Assembly: GCA_964036665.1 (NCBI GenBank)
Contig: OZ038528.1
Location: forward strand, 186,001-250,000
Origin: Gordius sp. MW1
Lineage: Eukaryota > Nematomorpha > Gordioida > Gordea > Gordiidae
Direction of reading: 5' to 3'
Length of the DNA: 64,000 nucleotides
Position 1 is the stretch's first letter. The number at the start of each line of letters is the position of its first letter. The notes beneath the pieces are model-generated. The model ran no database searches. It was not told where the DNA came from and worked only from the letters and a program-made list of their open reading frames with translations. Below, piece by piece: positions 60,907-64,000 of this stretch. A program made the translations under genes and the position numbers.

Positions 60907-63744
60907 TTATTTTTTCTTATCTTCCAAACTGCTCTTATCAACTTTTCTCAATCGCGACATTCTTTCATTTATAGGTACATCTTGATCACTTTCGCTCTTC
61001 GATGTTGTTTGTTTGGTAAAACTTAACTTCACCTTCTTATCCTCTGCTTTGGCCGTTTTTGAGACTTCCTTCGCTTCTTTCTCCGTTTTTTGTATGGCAT
61101 CCACGTTTTCGGCATGTTTTTTATTTAATTGTTTGTCGACCTGCTCTATTTCTGCCAAACTTCTCACCTGTTCTTTACCTTTATTCGAATCTTTATCCTT
61201 CACCTCCACGAATTTCATAGATTTGCGTGGCCGTTTAAAGGCCTCGCTGCTCGCCATTGCACCTATTAAAAAAATATGTAAAAGTTTGCAAAGTGTATCT
61301 TAATAATATTTCCTAAAATTATTAGTAATATTTGTCATCTTAATATGTATAAAAATCTAACTTTCGCCAGTTAAAGCAGGTAAATCCGAATTTTCAGCTA
61401 AGGCACCGTCTTTATCTTTCATTTCGCCGTCTGAATCTGACGTTAAAACAGATGTCCGACTCAATGATTTATTAAACATCTTACCATCCTTTGGCAAATT
61501 CATTATAGAAGATTTTTTTCGGGCGAAAGAAACTGACATTTTGGAACCCGAGCTCGTTTTAGATGAGCCGGTAGAACCTTCTAGACTATGTGACGATCTA
61601 AGTTGATCGCTTGATCTAATTCTACTTGTAAAATTAACGGAATCTAGGACCCCGGGATGCAAAGCGTGGTAGGTAATGGCATTTAGGACTAGTGCTTTAC
61701 ATTCCTGCCCTTCAAATATGTGTGGATTGGGTAGGGTAACTTTCAGTATGTCGCTTGGGGGTATGGAATTAAAACGCACACATTGGTTGATAAGTTTAGG
61801 AGCCAGAGGTAAACGTGATCCGGGATCGGCATTTATCCAATCAACTAAGGCCTTTAACACGTTGTACTCAGACTCTACCTTTAGCTCGTTGTGAGTCAGA
61901 TATTTGATTATAAGTTCAGGGCTGAGATTTTTGAAGTCTTCCTTAGACGCCAGCACCTCAAATTTTTGAGTTAAAAGTCGTGCCATTCTCGCTTCGAGAG
62001 ACAACGATTTTATATCTTGGAATGATTGTGACACTTTCAAAACATCTTCGGGCTCAAGGTATACTTCTGCAAAGTGTTTACACATCTCTATTAATGATGG
62101 AATACCAAGAGTCAAGGCGCATTTTAAAACATTCTGTACGTTTGAAGTTGTGAGTATAATGCGAGCTGTATAAAGATAATATAAAGTCTCTAAAATGGAT
62201 TTAGGAGTCAAGTTGGTTAGAATTAAGGTCTTTGGATCATCCTGATTGAGAAGAGTATCGTAATTTTTGCAGAAAAGTTTCAAGATTAGAGAATGAACAG
62301 GGAATCGATGATAATTCATTTTTATAACCGAATCACAACATCTATTCTCCATCCAAAGTTTGAAAAGGTGAGCTAAAAACTCACTTCCTCTATCGACAGG
62401 TCTGGGTATTTGTGTTTTGCTGCGTTCCTTACCTTCTGCAGCACCAATCTCTTCGTAAAAATGACCCCACAAGTATTCGGCAGCCGTGGCCTTAGTTTGT
62501 CCTGCCGGCTTTTCACTCTTTTTAGGTAAAAGCTCACCCAAATCTTTTACTCCAAATTGTAGCAGTTGGTCCTTGTACAGTTCGAGGTGTTGGGCAAAAC
62601 CTTGCATGATTTTTGGGTTTGGAATGAGATACTTTATAACGGCTGATAAGGGCAGAAATAGAACGCGAACCGATTCGGAACCCACTAATGCATTAGTGTA
62701 CCTACACATTGGCGATATGGGAGTTAATTGTGAATGGCAATGATAGCATTCTGTCTCGCCAAAAAATTCTTCCGGCCCTAAAGAAGCCACTAGCAATGAA
62801 ACTTTGGCATTATTCAGATTGTCAGAAGTCGAACTATCAACTTTGTCGTAAATTAAATCGACAACACCTTCTTCAATGAAATACATGCCATCAGGATCGT
62901 CACCTTGTCTGTATATATATTGATTTCTACTATATGACCTAGGCTTTATGATGTCCATAACGTTTTCTTGTGAGTCGTAATCCAACAAAGTAAACCATGG
63001 AAATTTGTCCTTTAAAATTCGATAAATGTCCTCTTTTTCATAAGGTCCATAAGCCGACTCGGGTCCAACATCTCTCAACTTTAGATTTTTAATTTGTTCG
63101 GGAGGCTCAATTTTAGCTAAGTGACCAAATGGCTCAACGTATCTCTTTATTGCATCATGATCTTTGTGTGGCCTAAGTCCAATCTTTACATAATTTCCAT
63201 CAATTGTCCTAACAGTAACTTCAATAGCCGGTAATGGCGGAGGAGTAGGTATTGGTGATGGCGATCTTCTTTTTATCTTTATTCCGCTATCTTGTCGACC
63301 TAATTTACTTGGCCGATTTGGTTTGATTTTTAAGCCAGAGGCTAAGTTCGCCGACAATCTGTTTGCTGAAGATGGCGTTTTACTAGGACCTTCAGATGAA
63401 CTACTTCGTCTCGCAGATCTTCTTCCTCCACCCCGAGTATATGAACGACGTGTAGTAGTCAATCGTGCTAAATCGGGAGAAACAGGACTTGTGGAAGATG
63501 ATCGTCTGGCGCTGTTTCGTTGACTCCCATTACTTTCATATGTGTCGTTACCGTGCGTTATCCTGGAATCTTCCTCCAGACTTAAATCTTCTTCTATATC
63601 TAGAGGAGCTACAAAATGAGCCCACAAAAAATCTTGAGCACTTTGGGCCGATGATTGTTTTAGAACGTGCTTTTTTTCTTTTATATCGCCGATTTTTTCA
63701 TCTTCACGTTTATCAGATGCTGCTTTTGTTAGTGCGGCACTCAT
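60907..63744 (-). CDS. Cyclic-nucleotide-binding + BTB + BACK fusion protein
   Basis: The main exon 63744-61362 and a second exon 61262-60907 join in frame through a 99-nt intron (donor GTTAGA, acceptor TTTAATAG) to 912 aa. Without splicing the first frame stops at 61357 (795 aa), and the second piece (ATG at 61257) would be a separate 116-aa Lys-rich protein. Order: Ser/Arg-rich N-terminus; cNMP-binding domain at about 245-390 (YIYRQGDDPDGMYFIEEG, then FFGETE and CRYTNAL in the phosphate-binding cassette position); BTB at about 455-560 (CCDSVIKM, FPVHSLILKLFCKNY); BACK at about 570-690; Ser-rich then Lys/Glu-rich tail. There are no Kelch repeats. A motif LWAHF / LWGHF precedes each half. BTB-BACK proteins are commonly cullin-3 adaptors; a cNMP-gated adaptor is inference. 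Confidence 0.85.
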
Positions 63745-64000
63745 ATATGCAATAAGTTTAACCTGCTTATATTAAATATATCTTTGAAAATGCTTTCCAG
63801 AAATTAATGTACATCATAACTTTTAGAATCAAATTTTTGTTTTCGATAGCACATACTTTATCACTTTATGATGTTCTATTAAGACAAAAATTGTCCATCC
63901 ATTTTTATTTACATTTTTTAAACCTTTTATGTCTGGGAAAATAGTTTTACTATAATAGTTTGAAATCATAATATTCCTAAAGCAGAGTAATAGCGAAACC
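63745..64000. other. 5' flank of the CNBD-BTB gene
   Basis: AT-rich, with no coding sequence. It presumably includes the 5' UTR and core promoter of the minus-strand gene. A splice-acceptor-like AAGCAG lies about 15 bp before the ATG. Confidence 0.4.

Overview
This is an AT-rich metazoan nuclear window from an invertebrate. All genes with introns use GT-AG splice sites. MTIF2, YTHDC2, NAA30, FoxG and an LC8-type dynein light chain together point to an animal, and FoxG favours a bilaterian. Short CCCTAA-type interstitial repeats, if ancestral telomere, would argue against arthropods and nematodes. I cannot name the species. Nine introns of only 34-43 nt are a notable trait.

Layout. 622-9960 (-): 16-exon gene for mitochondrial translation initiation factor 2. 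Its 5.2-kb intron 5 holds an unrelated two-exon secreted-protein gene on the + strand (5175-9126). 9961-16417: divergent intergenic region with a hAT element, a small 9-bp-TSD MITE and a decayed LINE. 16418-26149 (+): 26-exon YTHDC2 orthologue (R3H, DExH-like helicase, ankyrin, HA2/OB, YTH); several catalytic helicase motifs and the m6A cage look degenerate. 27120-27798: second hAT copy. 29197-30628 (-): five-exon NAA30, the NatC catalytic subunit. 30808-34905: decayed Ty3/Gypsy LTR retrotransposon, complete with both LTRs, inserted 180 bp upstream of the NAA30 ATG. 34911-44380: no gene; an interrupted satellite-like array, a TIR element with internal tandem units and tRNA-like sequence, and small MITEs. 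44381-46619 (+): LRR transmembrane receptor. 46620-53480: TE-rich, including a hAT-type element with an exact 8-bp TSD and CCCGA repeats. 53483-54480 (-): FoxG transcription factor. 54481-60565: TEs only. 60566-60871 (+): LC8-like dynein light chain. 60907-63744 (-): unusual cyclic-nucleotide-binding + BTB + BACK fusion protein.

Exon chains were joined by hand from GT/AG sites. MTIF2, NAA30, FoxG, the LRR gene, the nested gene and YTHDC2 all give continuous reading frames divisible by three. The main results are the pseudo-helicase YTHDC2, the CNBD-BTB-BACK fusion, the antisense nested orphan gene, and a within-gene polarity: 5' exons of MTIF2, YTHDC2 and NAA30 are AT-rich, CpG-poor and separated by ultra-short introns, while their 3' exons are CpG-rich with long, TE-bearing introns.
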